Below, piece by piece: positions 47,285 to 56,041 of a DNA stretch of 64,000 nucleotides. This DNA comes from Falsiroseomonas sp051859025 (GTDB lineage: Bacteria > Pseudomonadota > Alphaproteobacteria > Acetobacterales > Acetobacteraceae), in the NCBI RefSeq assembly GCF_051859025.1, contig NZ_JBHYGL010000008.1, forward strand, positions 62,001-126,000, given 5' to 3'. Numbering within the stretch: the first letter of the stretch is position 1; every line of letters begins with the position of its first letter. The position numbers and the translations under genes were made by a program. Below the pieces are notes generated by a model. The model ran no database searches, was not told the origin of the DNA, and saw only the letters and a program-made list of their open reading frames with translations.

Positions 47285-49351
47285 ATGATGGATGGGACGG
47301 ACGATCGCGGCACGCTCTCGGTCGCGGTCGATGCGGGCGGCACCTTCACCGACATCGTGCTGGTGGACCGCGCCAGCGGGCAGCGCTGGCAGGCCAAGGT
47401 CTCCTCCACCCCCGATGACCGGTCCCGCGCCTTCGCGGAGGGCATCGCGCAGGTGCTCTCCATCGCGGGCCGCAGCCCGGCGGAGATCAGCCACGTGCTG
47501 CACGGCACGACGGTCGCGACCAACGTCATCCTGGAACAGAAGGGCGCGAAGGCAGGGCTGCTGACCACGGCGGGGCTGCGCCATGTGCTGGAGATCGGCC
47601 GCCACGACATCCCGCGGCACGCCAACCTCTACGCCTGGCAGAAGCCGCGCCGCCCCATCCCGCCGGAACATGTGCGGGAGGCCCGCGAACGCCTGGCCGC
47701 CGGCGGTGCCGTGGTGGAACCGCTGGTGGAACAGGATGTGCGCGACGCCGCCGCGGAGTTCCGACGCCTGGGCGTGGAGGTCGTGGCCGTCTGCTTCCTG
47801 CATTCCTACGCCGACCCCACGCATGAACGCCGCGCGGGTGCGATCCTGGCGGAGGAACTCCCCGGCATCCCCATCACGCTGTCCTCCGAAGTGCTGCCGG
47901 TGTTCCGGGAGTACGAACGCAGCATGGCCACCGCGCTCAACGCCTATGTGATGCCCGCCGTCGCCACCTATGTCCGCCGGATCGAGGATCGGCTGAAGGC
48001 AGGCGGCATCGCCGCGCCGTTGCTGCTGATGAAATCCTCGGGCGGCGTGATCCGGGGCGAGGGCGCAGCGAAGCAGCCGGTGCAGACGGCGCTCTCCGGC
48101 CCCGCGGCCGGCGTCGTCGGCGCCCGCGCGCTCGGGCTGCGCGCGGGGCATCCGAAGCTCATCACGCTGGATGTCGGCGGGACCTCCGCCGATATCAGCC
48201 TCATCGATGGCGAACCGCGCCTGACCAGCGAGGGCAAGGTCGGTGACTGGCCGCTGAGCCTGCCGATGATCGACATCCACACGATTGGTGCGGGTGGTGG
48301 ATCGATCGCCCGTGTCTCGCCGGAGGGCGCGCTGCTGGTAGGCCCCGCGAGTGCCGGCGCCATGCCCGGCCCCGTCGCCTATGGCCGCGGCGGCGTGGAG
48401 CCGACGCTGACCGATGCCAACCTGGTGCTCGGCCGCCTGCCGCCATCGCTGCTGGATGGCGCCATCACGCTGGATGTGGATGCCGCCGCGCGCGCGATCG
48501 AGACGCGGATCGCGAAGCCACTGGGCATGGACCTCCACGCCGCCGCGCGCGGCATCATCGCTGTGGCGGACAACGCCATGGCGGGCGCGATCCGCGTGGT
48601 GTCGGTGCAGCGCGGCCATGATCCCGTGGATTTCGCGCTGCTGCCCTTCGGCGGCGCGGGGCCGCTGCAGGCCGGCGCCATCGCCAGGCTCCTCGGCATG
48701 CGGCGCATCCTGGTCCCGGCCAGCCCCGGCGTCCTCTCCGCCGAGGGGCTTCTCGCCGCGCCGCTCCGCAATGAGTTCTCCCGGACCGTGATGATGCGGG
48801 CGCCGATCGCCGATCCCGCGCCGCTCGCCGCCGCCTTCGGTGCGCTGGATGCGGAAGCGGCCGCCTGGCTGGAATCGGAAGCCGTGCCGGCCGCGGCGCG
48901 GGAGATCCGCTGGCGCGCGGGCATGCGCTACATGCACCAGGGCTTCGAGCTCTATGTGGACTGGCCCGGTCGCGCGGCGGATGATGCGGGGCTTACCGAG
49001 GCCATCGACCGCTTCCACGCGGAGCATGAGCGCCTCTACACCTTCGCGCAGCGCGACACGCCGGTGGAAATCGTGACGCTGGAAGTGGCGGCGCTCGGCA
49101 CGCTGCCTGGCCCGGCACCGGCATCCGCGCCCATGGCCGGGCCGGGCGCGCCCTACACGCACCTCCCGGTGCATCTGGAAACCGGCCTGGCCCGCGTGCC
49201 GGTCTGGCGCCGGGATGCGCTGGGCGTCGGCGCCACGGTGCTGGGGCCGGCGATCATCGTGCAGATGGATGCGACGACCTACCTGCATCCCGGCGACAGC
49301 GCGGTGATGGACGCCTTCGGGAACCTCGTGGTCGAGGTTCCCGCGGGGTAG
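47285..49351 (+). CDS. hyuA: Hydantoinase A / N-methylhydantoinase A (HyuA) subunit
   Basis: A 688-residue HyuA/OplahA-type subunit for ATP-driven cleavage of a hydantoin or 5-oxoproline ring (or, in the acetone carboxylase relatives, ketone carboxylation). The actin-like ATPase fold shows VAVDAGGTFTDIVLVD near the start and ITLDVGGTSADISLID in the middle (phosphate loops). Several in-frame starts are close together (47240 TTG, 47270, 47279, 47285, 47288); 47285 has a GGA at usable distance. It ends 2 bases before the convergent hyuB. Confidence 0.93.
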   Translation: MMDGTDDRGTLSVAVDAGGTFTDIVLVDRASGQRWQAKVSSTPDDRSRAFAEGIAQVLSIAGRSPAEISHVLHGTTVATNVILEQKGAKAGLLTTAGLRHVLEIGRHDIPRHANLYAWQKPRRPIPPEHVREARERLAAGGAVVEPLVEQDVRDAAAEFRRLGVEVVAVCFLHSYADPTHERRAGAILAEELPGIPITLSSEVLPVFREYERSMATALNAYVMPAVATYVRRIEDRLKAGGIAAPLLLMKSSGGVIRGEGAAKQPVQTALSGPAAGVVGARALGLRAGHPKLITLDVGGTSADISLIDGEPRLTSEGKVGDWPLSLPMIDIHTIGAGGGSIARVSPEGALLVGPASAGAMPGPVAYGRGGVEPTLTDANLVLGRLPPSLLDGAITLDVDAAARAIETRIAKPLGMDLHAAARGIIAVADNAMAGAIRVVSVQRGHDPVDFALLPFGGAGPLQAGAIARLLGMRRILVPASPGVLSAEGLLAAPLRNEFSRTVMMRAPIADPAPLAAAFGALDAEAAAWLESEAVPAAAREIRWRAGMRYMHQGFELYVDWPGRAADDAGLTEAIDRFHAEHERLYTFAQRDTPVEIVTLEVAALGTLPGPAPASAPMAGPGAPYTHLPVHLETGLARVPVWRRDALGVGATVLGPAIIVQMDATTYLHPGDSAVMDAFGNLVVEVPAG

Positions 49352-49353
49352 CG

Positions 49354-51174
49354 TCAGCTCGCCATCGCGTCCCACCAGGCATCGGCGTCACGATAGACGC
49401 CGCCGCGGTGGAACATTCCCTCCGCCGCCGGGCGATCGGCGCGGAGGGCGGCCGTCGCATCCTCATCCACCTCCCGGTCCGGCGTGTCGCGCAACACCAC
49501 GCCGTAATCCGCGCGCGCGGCCTCCGCCGTCACGAAGCCGCCCAGCACATCCTGCCGCACGCGCCAGGCTTCGCGGTCGAAGGGATGCCCCCAGCCGCCG
49601 CCGCCGGTGCTTTCCATGCGCACGACATCGCCGCGCTGCACCGGAATCCCCTGTGCCAGCCTGGCGACCTCGCGTTCATCGGCGCGGCCGGGATTGATGA
49701 TGAAGCGCCCGGGCCGCCCGGCCTGGCCACCCTTCACGCCCCAGGGCGGGTTCTCCACATTGTCCATGCGGGTGTTGAGCGTCGCGCCATCCACCAGGAT
49801 CTCCATCTCCCGGATCATCCCGCTTCCCCCGCGCCAGCGGCCGGGGCCGCCGCTGTCGGGGCGGATGGCATAGGTGCGGATGCGCACCGGCATGTCGGTC
49901 TCTAGGAACTCGATCGGGTAGTTCTGCTGCGCGACGTAGTAGATGACATCGAGCCCATCGGCGAAGGGCCTGGCCCCCTGCCCCGTGCCATGCCCGCCCG
50001 ATTTGTAGAACAGCGACCCGTCGGAGGGCTGGCGCCCCGTCAGCGTGTAGATGGTGTAGATCGAGCTCGCGGCGGGGCTGTTGCCATCCGTCGCCTGTGC
50101 CAGCAGGCCGAGGCAGCCGGAGATGACGCGCGCCAGCGTGTTGGACCGCTGGCCGAGCGGCGCGGGGAAGGCCGGCTGCACGATGGTGCCGGATTTCACC
50201 AGCACCTCGTCGATCGTGCGCAGCAGGCCATCATTCATCATCACGTCGGGTTCATTGGCCAGCAGATAGAGGCCGAACACCGTGTTGGGCACGGTCGGGT
50301 TCATCAGGAAATTGATGGGCCCCTTCGCCTGGCCATCCGAGTCCCGCGTATCCAGCGTGAAGCCATCGTCGCGCGCCGTCAGGCCGAAGCGTACGGTGAA
50401 GGGGCCGCCGCCCTTGCCATCGCCATCCACGCGATCGGCGAATTTCCAGCTGCCGCCGGCGGGAAAGACCTCCGAGAGGCGGCGGCGGAACAGCCGCGCG
50501 GATTGCTCCCGCATCGCCGCGATGGCGCCCAGCAGCACGCCGGTGCCGAAGCGCGAGAACAGTTCGGCCAGCCGCTTCTCGCCGAGCCGGACGGCGGCCG
50601 TCAGTGCGCGCGTATCGCCGCGGGCGTGCTGCGGGAAGCGGGAGTTGCGGACGAAGACCTCGAACAGGTCGGTGTTCAGCACGCCTTCGCGGTAAAGCCG
50701 CACCGGCGGCACCATGATGCCTTCCTGGAACACGCTTTCCGTGCCCGGCGTGTTGGACCCCGGCCAGGCGCCGCCGATATCCCGGAAATGCGCCCAGCTC
50801 TGCGCGAAGGCCACCAATTCGCCGCCTACGAAGACGGGCGTGGCGAATACCTGGTCCGACGTATGCGATACGCCGCCCTTCGAGATGTAGCAGTCATTGT
50901 ACCAGAAGATGTCGCCGGGCCGGATGTCCTCCGCCGGGAAGCGATCGAGGATCGGGCGCATCACGTCGCCGAACAGCGGCAGCTTCGTGCCCGTCACCAG
51001 GCTGCCATCGGCGGCGTAGAAGCCGATGAAATAATCCTGCTTCTCCCGGATCACCGGGGACATGGCGGTGCGTTCGAGAAGCGCCTCGCATTCCGCCTGG
51101 GCGGATCGCAGCGCGCCCTTGATGATCTCGACCGTTACCGCATCCGGCGCCGCCAGCGCCACCGATCCGTCCAT
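49354..51174 (-). CDS. hyuB: Hydantoinase B / N-methylhydantoinase B (HyuB) subunit
   Basis: A 606-residue HyuB partner of hydantoinase A. Typical segments are VEIIKGALRSAQAECEALLE, RPGDIFWYNDCYI, AFAQSWAHFRDIGGAWPGS, GGPGRWRGGSGMIREMEI and the C-terminal GGGGWGHPFDREAWRVRQDV. HyuA and HyuB genes normally lie side by side in one direction, but here they converge with a 2-base gap. The minus-strand gene is preceded by the 80-residue unknown gene (80-base gap). ATG 51174 preferred to GTG 51177. Confidence 0.93.
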   Translation of the reverse strand: MDGSVALAAPDAVTVEIIKGALRSAQAECEALLERTAMSPVIREKQDYFIGFYAADGSLVTGTKLPLFGDVMRPILDRFPAEDIRPGDIFWYNDCYISKGGVSHTSDQVFATPVFVGGELVAFAQSWAHFRDIGGAWPGSNTPGTESVFQEGIMVPPVRLYREGVLNTDLFEVFVRNSRFPQHARGDTRALTAAVRLGEKRLAELFSRFGTGVLLGAIAAMREQSARLFRRRLSEVFPAGGSWKFADRVDGDGKGGGPFTVRFGLTARDDGFTLDTRDSDGQAKGPINFLMNPTVPNTVFGLYLLANEPDVMMNDGLLRTIDEVLVKSGTIVQPAFPAPLGQRSNTLARVISGCLGLLAQATDGNSPAASSIYTIYTLTGRQPSDGSLFYKSGGHGTGQGARPFADGLDVIYYVAQQNYPIEFLETDMPVRIRTYAIRPDSGGPGRWRGGSGMIREMEILVDGATLNTRMDNVENPPWGVKGGQAGRPGRFIINPGRADEREVARLAQGIPVQRGDVVRMESTGGGGWGHPFDREAWRVRQDVLGGFVTAEAARADYGVVLRDTPDREVDEDATAALRADRPAAEGMFHRGGVYRDADAWWDAMAS

Positions 51175-51254
51175 CACCGTCTCCGCGCCGTCGCGGGGAA
51201 CGCTAGCGGTGGCTCAGGGATGGCGCAACGCAGGGCTTGGCATCACAGCGATCT

Positions 51255-51497
51255 TCAGCGGCCGTAAACACGGCTCGGCGGCGGGCGCTTCGGGCCCATC
51301 ACCACATCGATCTCCGCCTTGGCGCGGTTCAGCATCTCGCCCAGCGTCTCCCCGGGGTGTTCGCGCGCCATCTCCCGCGTCTGGCCGCGATTGGCGGGCG
51401 GGTGGATCAGCACGGTGAAGCCGGCCTTGCCGCGGTCGAACACCTCCATGCGGTGCAGGCGGTATTCGCGGGTCTGGACGACGAGAAGTTCGGGCAT
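51255..51497 (-). CDS. Unknown small protein
   Basis: An 80-residue basic, probably soluble protein (MPELLVVQTREYRLHRMEVF, VLIHPPANRGQ, EMLNRAKAEIDVVMG). It has good codon bias and a clear ATG start but no recognised domain. Its position upstream of hyuB suggests cotranscription. The palindrome at 51517-51534 lies 20 bases upstream and may control the pair. Confidence 0.6.
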   Translation of the reverse strand: MPELLVVQTREYRLHRMEVFDRGKAGFTVLIHPPANRGQTREMAREHPGETLGEMLNRAKAEIDVVMGPKRPPPSRVYGR

Positions 51498-51516
51498 TGA
51501 GGGTACCTATGGTCTT

Positions 51517-51534
51517 GGGTCAGAGGTATGACCC
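51517..51534. promoter_or_regulatory. Operator-like palindrome upstream of the hyuB operon
   Basis: GGGTCA and TGACCC arms are separated by 6 bases in an otherwise gene-free, less GC-rich stretch (51498-51725) between divergent transcripts. The spacing suits a dimeric regulator. No binding protein is identified. Confidence 0.4.
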
Positions 51535-51725
51535 ATTCGTGCTGCACCGCAACACAAGAATTGCAACTGCCTTGACCATGGCCGCGAAGCAACCTCAGGC
51601 TGCGTCGACACAACCCCGGGATGCCTGGCCTGCGAGCGATTCTGATGTAGCCTCATCGTGCCGCTACGCCGTGAGGATGCCAGCATGAACCAGCACCCCC
51701 TGTCCCCGCCCTGCGGGATGCGGCC

Positions 51726-52982
51726 GTGACGCTCGACCCCCGCGCGCAACTGCCGCCCGGACCCCGCCACGCCGGCATCGGCGCCGCCTTCGTGCGGGAT
51801 TGCGCCATCGCGGGCGGGGCGGAGGAACGGCTCGCCAACCGCCTGGCGCTGATCGCGGAGGAAGTGCTGGGCGCCGCCCCCGCCAATGCCGGGCTGGTCG
51901 GCATCACGCTGGCGGACCGACGGCACAGCATGCGGCTTTCCGTGGATTTCACCGCCTCCGACCTCGACCTCGCGGGGCTCGACCAATCCCGCCGCGGGGA
52001 TATCGAGGAAGGGGAAGAGATCGGCCTCTACCTCGCCGCGCGGCTCGCCGACCGGCTGACGACGGAACCGCTGGACCGGGGCGGGCTGCGGCTCGCCTTC
52101 GATGTGGGCCGCGCCTATCCCGCGCTGGCGCCGGATGCGGCGCCGGCGGGGCTTGGCCCGATCAGCGGCGCGGCGGCGGACCCCGATGACGCGACGCTGG
52201 CGCTGCTGGTGCAGTGGGCGGAGGCAGCCGGGCTCGGCGGCCCCGCCTTCCGCACAGCGCCCCGCGTGCTGGACCAGCGGGCGCAGGGGGACCTGTTCGC
52301 CCGCGTCGCGCTGGATGCCAGGCGGCGGCCCGTCGGCGGGCTGTTCTGGCGGCCCTTCGGGCGCCGGCTGATGGAACTCGCCGGCCCCGCCCTGCTGCTG
52401 CCGGAAGGGGAGCCCCGCGCGGCGGTGGCGGAGGCGCTGCTGGAAGCGGCCCTCGCGGGCCTGGTGCGGAAGAAGATCCAGGGCCTGGTGGTGCTGGAAC
52501 CCTCCCCCGACATGCCCCGCGCGGGGTTCGAGACGGTGGGCCACCTGCCCGGTGCCGATGGCGCATCCTGGCCCGTGCTGTTCCGGGCGCTGGAGGAAGA
52601 CCCGGGCGGCATTTCCTGGGTCTCCCCCGCGCTGAAGGATTGGGTCACGGCCAGCACCCGCCGCCTGGCGCTGGGCCGGGATATCGAGGAACCGGCCCGC
52701 CCCAAGCGCGCCACCGGCGCCGCCATGGCCGCCGAGACCGACCGCGCGCGCGGCCGCGTCACGCTGCGATCGCTGATCGCAGCGGGCGATGCGGCGGCGG
52801 TCGCGGCCGGCAATGTCGCGCTGTTCCGCGACCAGGGCTTCTCCGAGATCCGCGCTTTGCTCGACCTCGGCAAGCCGGACCAGGCCGCCTTCGCGGAGGG
52901 GCTGGTGCAGGCGGGCCTGGCGCCTGCCGCGCTGATCCCGGATGCCGCCGGGGACCTGCTGCTGCTGGCCGCCGCGGAATGA
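51726..52982 (+). CDS. Unknown protein with an HATPase/anti-sigma-like N-terminal domain
   Basis: A 418-residue protein. Residues about 15-135 resemble HATPase_c_2 (anti-sigma factor kinase) folds: ANRLALIAEEVLG corresponds to the N-box helix and GLYLAARLADRLTTE to the last helix. The N-box asparagine and ATP-binding Gly residues are mostly missing, so ATP binding is doubtful. Residues 160-310 form an unrecognised, possibly GNAT-like alpha/beta region, and the last 90 are helical. GTG 51726 is used. The stop overlaps the aminotransferase start by 4 bp, implying joint function. Confidence 0.65.
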   Translation: MTLDPRAQLPPGPRHAGIGAAFVRDCAIAGGAEERLANRLALIAEEVLGAAPANAGLVGITLADRRHSMRLSVDFTASDLDLAGLDQSRRGDIEEGEEIGLYLAARLADRLTTEPLDRGGLRLAFDVGRAYPALAPDAAPAGLGPISGAAADPDDATLALLVQWAEAAGLGGPAFRTAPRVLDQRAQGDLFARVALDARRRPVGGLFWRPFGRRLMELAGPALLLPEGEPRAAVAEALLEAALAGLVRKKIQGLVVLEPSPDMPRAGFETVGHLPGADGASWPVLFRALEEDPGGISWVSPALKDWVTASTRRLALGRDIEEPARPKRATGAAMAAETDRARGRVTLRSLIAAGDAAAVAAGNVALFRDQGFSEIRALLDLGKPDQAAFAEGLVQAGLAPAALIPDAAGDLLLLAAAE

Positions 52983-54091
52983 CGGAATTCGCGCTGGATC
53001 GGCTGGTCCCGGCGCATGTCCGGGCCTTCGAAGCCTATGTGCCGAGCCCGCCGGATGACGTGCTGTGCCGGCGCTTCGGCGTGCCCCACCTGCATCGCTT
53101 GAACAACAACGAGAACCCGCTGGGCCCGCCGGAGGCCGCGCGCGCGATGATGGCGGCCTGGAAGCCGGAACAGGCGGCGCTGTATCCGCAGGGCGATGGC
53201 TGGCACCTCCGCCGCGCGCTCGGCCGGCAATTCGACATCGACCCGGAGCAGCTGATCCTCGGCAATGGCGCGAACGAGGTGATCGCCTTCGTCATCAAGG
53301 CCTTCTGTGAGCCGGGCGACAACATCGTCACCGCCGACCGCACCTTCGCCGTCTATGAATGGCTGGCGAGCTTTTCCGGCGTGGAGCCGAAGCTGGTGCC
53401 GCTGCGCGACTACGCCTTCGATTCGCAGGCGATGCTGGACGCGATCGATGACCGCACGCGCGTCATCTTCGTCTGCAACCCCAACAACCCCACCGGCACC
53501 TGGTGGACGCATGACGAACTGGACGCCTTCATGCACGCGGTGGATGGCCGCGCCATCGTGGTGGCGGACGAAGCCTATGCCGAATTCGCAGAAGACCCCG
53601 CCTTCCCCGACAGCTTCGCGCTGATGCAGCGCCACCCCAACCTCATCGTCTTCCGCACCTTCTCCAAGATGTGGGGCCTGGCCGGGCTTCGCATCGGCTG
53701 GATGGCGGCGAGCCCGGATGTGGCAGCGACGGTGAAGAAGACCTCCATCAGCTACAGCGTGAACCTGCTGGCGATGGAAGCGGCGCGCGCGGCGGTGTGG
53801 GACGAGGCGCATGTGGCGGCGACGCGGGCGCATATGCGGGAAGCGCGGGCCGGAATCGCCGCGCTGGCCCGGCGCCTGAACCTGACCATGGTCGGTGATG
53901 TCGGGAATTTCTGCATGCTGCGCCTGCCGGTCAGCGACACGGTGGCGCATCGGCGGCTGATGGGCCGCGGCGTCATGGCGCGGGCGATGACCAGCTTCCG
54001 CTACCCGGGCTGGCTGCGCGTCAGCCTCGGCCCCGCCGCCGCCATGGCGGCCTTCGCGACGGCGCTGGAGGAGGTGCTGGCGGAGGGCTGA
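52979..54091 (+). CDS. HisC-like PLP-dependent aminotransferase (fold type I)
   Basis: A 370-residue class I/II aminotransferase, closest in pattern to histidinol-phosphate or related aminotransferases. Motifs: NNNENPLGPPEAAR, LGNGANEVIAFVIKAF, VCNPNNPTGTWW, VADEAYAEF and the PLP lysine Lys230 in FSKMWGLAGLRIGWM, with the Arg in RVSLG. It is not in a his operon, so another oxo or amino acid is likely. The 4-bp overlap links it to the ATPase-like protein upstream. It converges with bioY. Confidence 0.92.
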   Translation: MTEFALDRLVPAHVRAFEAYVPSPPDDVLCRRFGVPHLHRLNNNENPLGPPEAARAMMAAWKPEQAALYPQGDGWHLRRALGRQFDIDPEQLILGNGANEVIAFVIKAFCEPGDNIVTADRTFAVYEWLASFSGVEPKLVPLRDYAFDSQAMLDAIDDRTRVIFVCNPNNPTGTWWTHDELDAFMHAVDGRAIVVADEAYAEFAEDPAFPDSFALMQRHPNLIVFRTFSKMWGLAGLRIGWMAASPDVAATVKKTSISYSVNLLAMEAARAAVWDEAHVAATRAHMREARAGIAALARRLNLTMVGDVGNFCMLRLPVSDTVAHRRLMGRGVMARAMTSFRYPGWLRVSLGPAAAMAAFATALEEVLAEG

Positions 54092-54123
54092 ACACCCCCC
54101 GCCAGGCCCGGATCAGCCGCGCA

Positions 54124-54675
54124 TCAGCCGCGCCGCTGGAACAGCGCGGAAGCGGCGATGAGGAGGCCGATCTTCGTCGCCTCGCCCAGCAGGAAGGGCA
54201 GCACGCCGATGGCCAGCAGCCTGTCCGCCGGCACGAAGAAGGCCAGCCAGGCGACGCCCAGCCCATAGATCGCGACCACGCCCGCCAGCAGCGCCAGGCA
54301 GCGGCCCAGCAGTCCGCGCCCTTCCGCCAGCGTGCCGGTGAGCCAGGAGGCCAGCAGGAAGCCCGCGAGGTAGCCGCCCGTCGGCCCCGCCATGTACAGC
54401 AGGCCGACGCCACGCTCCGGCGATCCCGCGAAGACCGGCAGCCCCGTTGCACCGGCCATCAGGTAGGCCGCCATGATCGCGGTGGCCATGCGCGGGCCGG
54501 CCAGGATGGCGAAGCCCAGCACGGCCATGGTCTGCAACGTCATCGGCACGGGCCAGAAGGGGATCTGCATCCGGGCGGCGAGCGTCATCAGCGCGACGCC
54601 GGCCAGCAGGACGATGCCCTGGTGCAGCAGCCGCTGCGACGTCGGCGCGGCCTGGGCGGGGTGGAGGATGGACAT
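54124..54675 (-). CDS. bioY: Biotin transporter substrate-binding subunit BioY
   Basis: A 183-residue membrane protein with six hydrophobic helices and the BioY signature: ARMQIPFWPVPMTLQTMAVL, GPTGGYLAGF and the late GEATKIGLLIA. BioY can act alone or with the BioMN ATPase/EcfT pair, none of which is seen nearby. Transcribed divergently from nothing; the MFS gene follows the gap (54676-54775) in the same direction. No biotin operator (BioR-type) was recognised in that gap. Confidence 0.95.
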   Translation of the reverse strand: MSILHPAQAAPTSQRLLHQGIVLLAGVALMTLAARMQIPFWPVPMTLQTMAVLGFAILAGPRMATAIMAAYLMAGATGLPVFAGSPERGVGLLYMAGPTGGYLAGFLLASWLTGTLAEGRGLLGRCLALLAGVVAIYGLGVAWLAFFVPADRLLAIGVLPFLLGEATKIGLLIAASALFQRRG

Positions 54676-54775
54676 GGCGATTTCCCGTTATGTCAGTGGC
54701 AGGCACGTCGTGGCTGATTGGCCGATCCGGGCCGCCCCGCGCAAGCGGGCTGCACCCGACGCCGCAAGCGCCCCT

Positions 54776-55975
54776 TCAGCGCGGCAGGCGCAGCAGCAGG
54801 GGCACGGCCGGCGCCAGCAGTACCGCCGCCATCACGAAGGCGGCCGGATAGCCCGCCCAGTTCACCACCAGGCCGCCCAGCAGGGGCCCGAACAGGTAGC
54901 CCACCTGGAGCGTCAGCATCATCAGGTTGATATTGGCGCCGCGCTGCGCCGGCGGCGAATGGCGGTGCATCAGCGCGTTCAGCAGCGGCAGGCAGGCGCC
55001 GAAGCCGATTCCCAGCAGCAGCGCCACCGGCACCAGCACCCAGGCGCCCATCGCCGTGCCCCCGATCGGCAGCGCCAGCAGCAGCAGCGCCAGCGTCACC
55101 ACCGCGGCGCCGAAGGCAGAGGCGCGCCGCTGGTCCAGCCGGTCGAACAGCTTCCCCGCGGACAGGCGCAGCACCATGATGGTGCCGGTCTGCAGGGCGA
55201 AGAACAGGCCGACCAGCGCTTCGCCCCCCATCTCCAGCGCGCGGCCCTTGGCCATGCTGAACAGCACGGCGTGGGCGATGAAGGCGGCGGTGTTGATCAG
55301 CAGCAGCGCCAGCACCGGCCCGCCGCGCCAGCCTGCCTTCGCGCCCGGCGCGCCCGCGACATCGGAAGACGGCGGCGCGACGCGGCGTGCCAGCACCACG
55401 GCCAGCAGCAGCGCCGGGGCCTGCAGCAGCGCCATCGCGGCATACTGGTTGGCCGCATCGCCGCCGAAGGATGGCAGGGTCAGTTCCAGCAACGGCGGCA
55501 GCAGCGCGAAGGGCAGCAGATCCGCCACCGAGAACAGGCTGTAGGCCTCCCCCGCCCGCTGCGGAGGCACCAGCGCCACGAAGCGCGTGGTGATGCCGAC
55601 CAGCGTCAGGACGAAGCCGAAGCCGTGCAGCAGCCGCAGCCCCACCAAGGCAGCGAAGCCATCCGCCACCAGATACAGCGGCAGGACCAGCAGCGTGACG
55701 GTGAATCCCGCCACCGTGCACCACCCCGCGCTGGCCACGGAAACCCGCGCCGCCACGGATGGCATCAGCACCAGCGCCACCAGCGTGAAGGCCGCGATGG
55801 TGCCCCCGGCCTGCGCCGCATCCAGCCCCTTGCCGCGCAGCCAGGGCTCCAGCCCGTAGAAGGCCGCCAGATTGGCGAAGCCCAGCAGGGCCAGCGCCAG
55901 CACCCCCGCGAAATCGCCCCGCCAAAGGCGCGGCAGCGGATCGGCCGCGGGCCGCGTCGTGGTGCCGCCTTCCAT
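54776..55975 (-). CDS. MFS transporter
   Basis: A 399-residue membrane protein with about 12 helices. Loop 2-3 motifs are weak (the first half reads GVLALALLGFANLAAFYGLE) and the second half ends GAGYP-like with LLGGLVVNWAGYPAAFVM. ATG 55975 (MEGGTTTRPAAD) was chosen because GGGGAAGGGG precedes it; the frame also allows ATG 56020. It is upstream of bioY on the same strand with a 100-base gap, so cotranscription with bioY is possible. Substrate unknown. Confidence 0.85.
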   Translation of the reverse strand: MEGGTTTRPAADPLPRLWRGDFAGVLALALLGFANLAAFYGLEPWLRGKGLDAAQAGGTIAAFTLVALVLMPSVAARVSVASAGWCTVAGFTVTLLVLPLYLVADGFAALVGLRLLHGFGFVLTLVGITTRFVALVPPQRAGEAYSLFSVADLLPFALLPPLLELTLPSFGGDAANQYAAMALLQAPALLLAVVLARRVAPPSSDVAGAPGAKAGWRGGPVLALLLINTAAFIAHAVLFSMAKGRALEMGGEALVGLFFALQTGTIMVLRLSAGKLFDRLDQRRASAFGAAVVTLALLLLALPIGGTAMGAWVLVPVALLLGIGFGACLPLLNALMHRHSPPAQRGANINLMMLTLQVGYLFGPLLGGLVVNWAGYPAAFVMAAVLLAPAVPLLLRLPR

Positions 55976-56041
55976 GCCGCCAGCCCCTTCCCCATTCAGG
56001 CGAGGCGACGCTACCAGCATCAACCCCGCCGCGACAGACGC

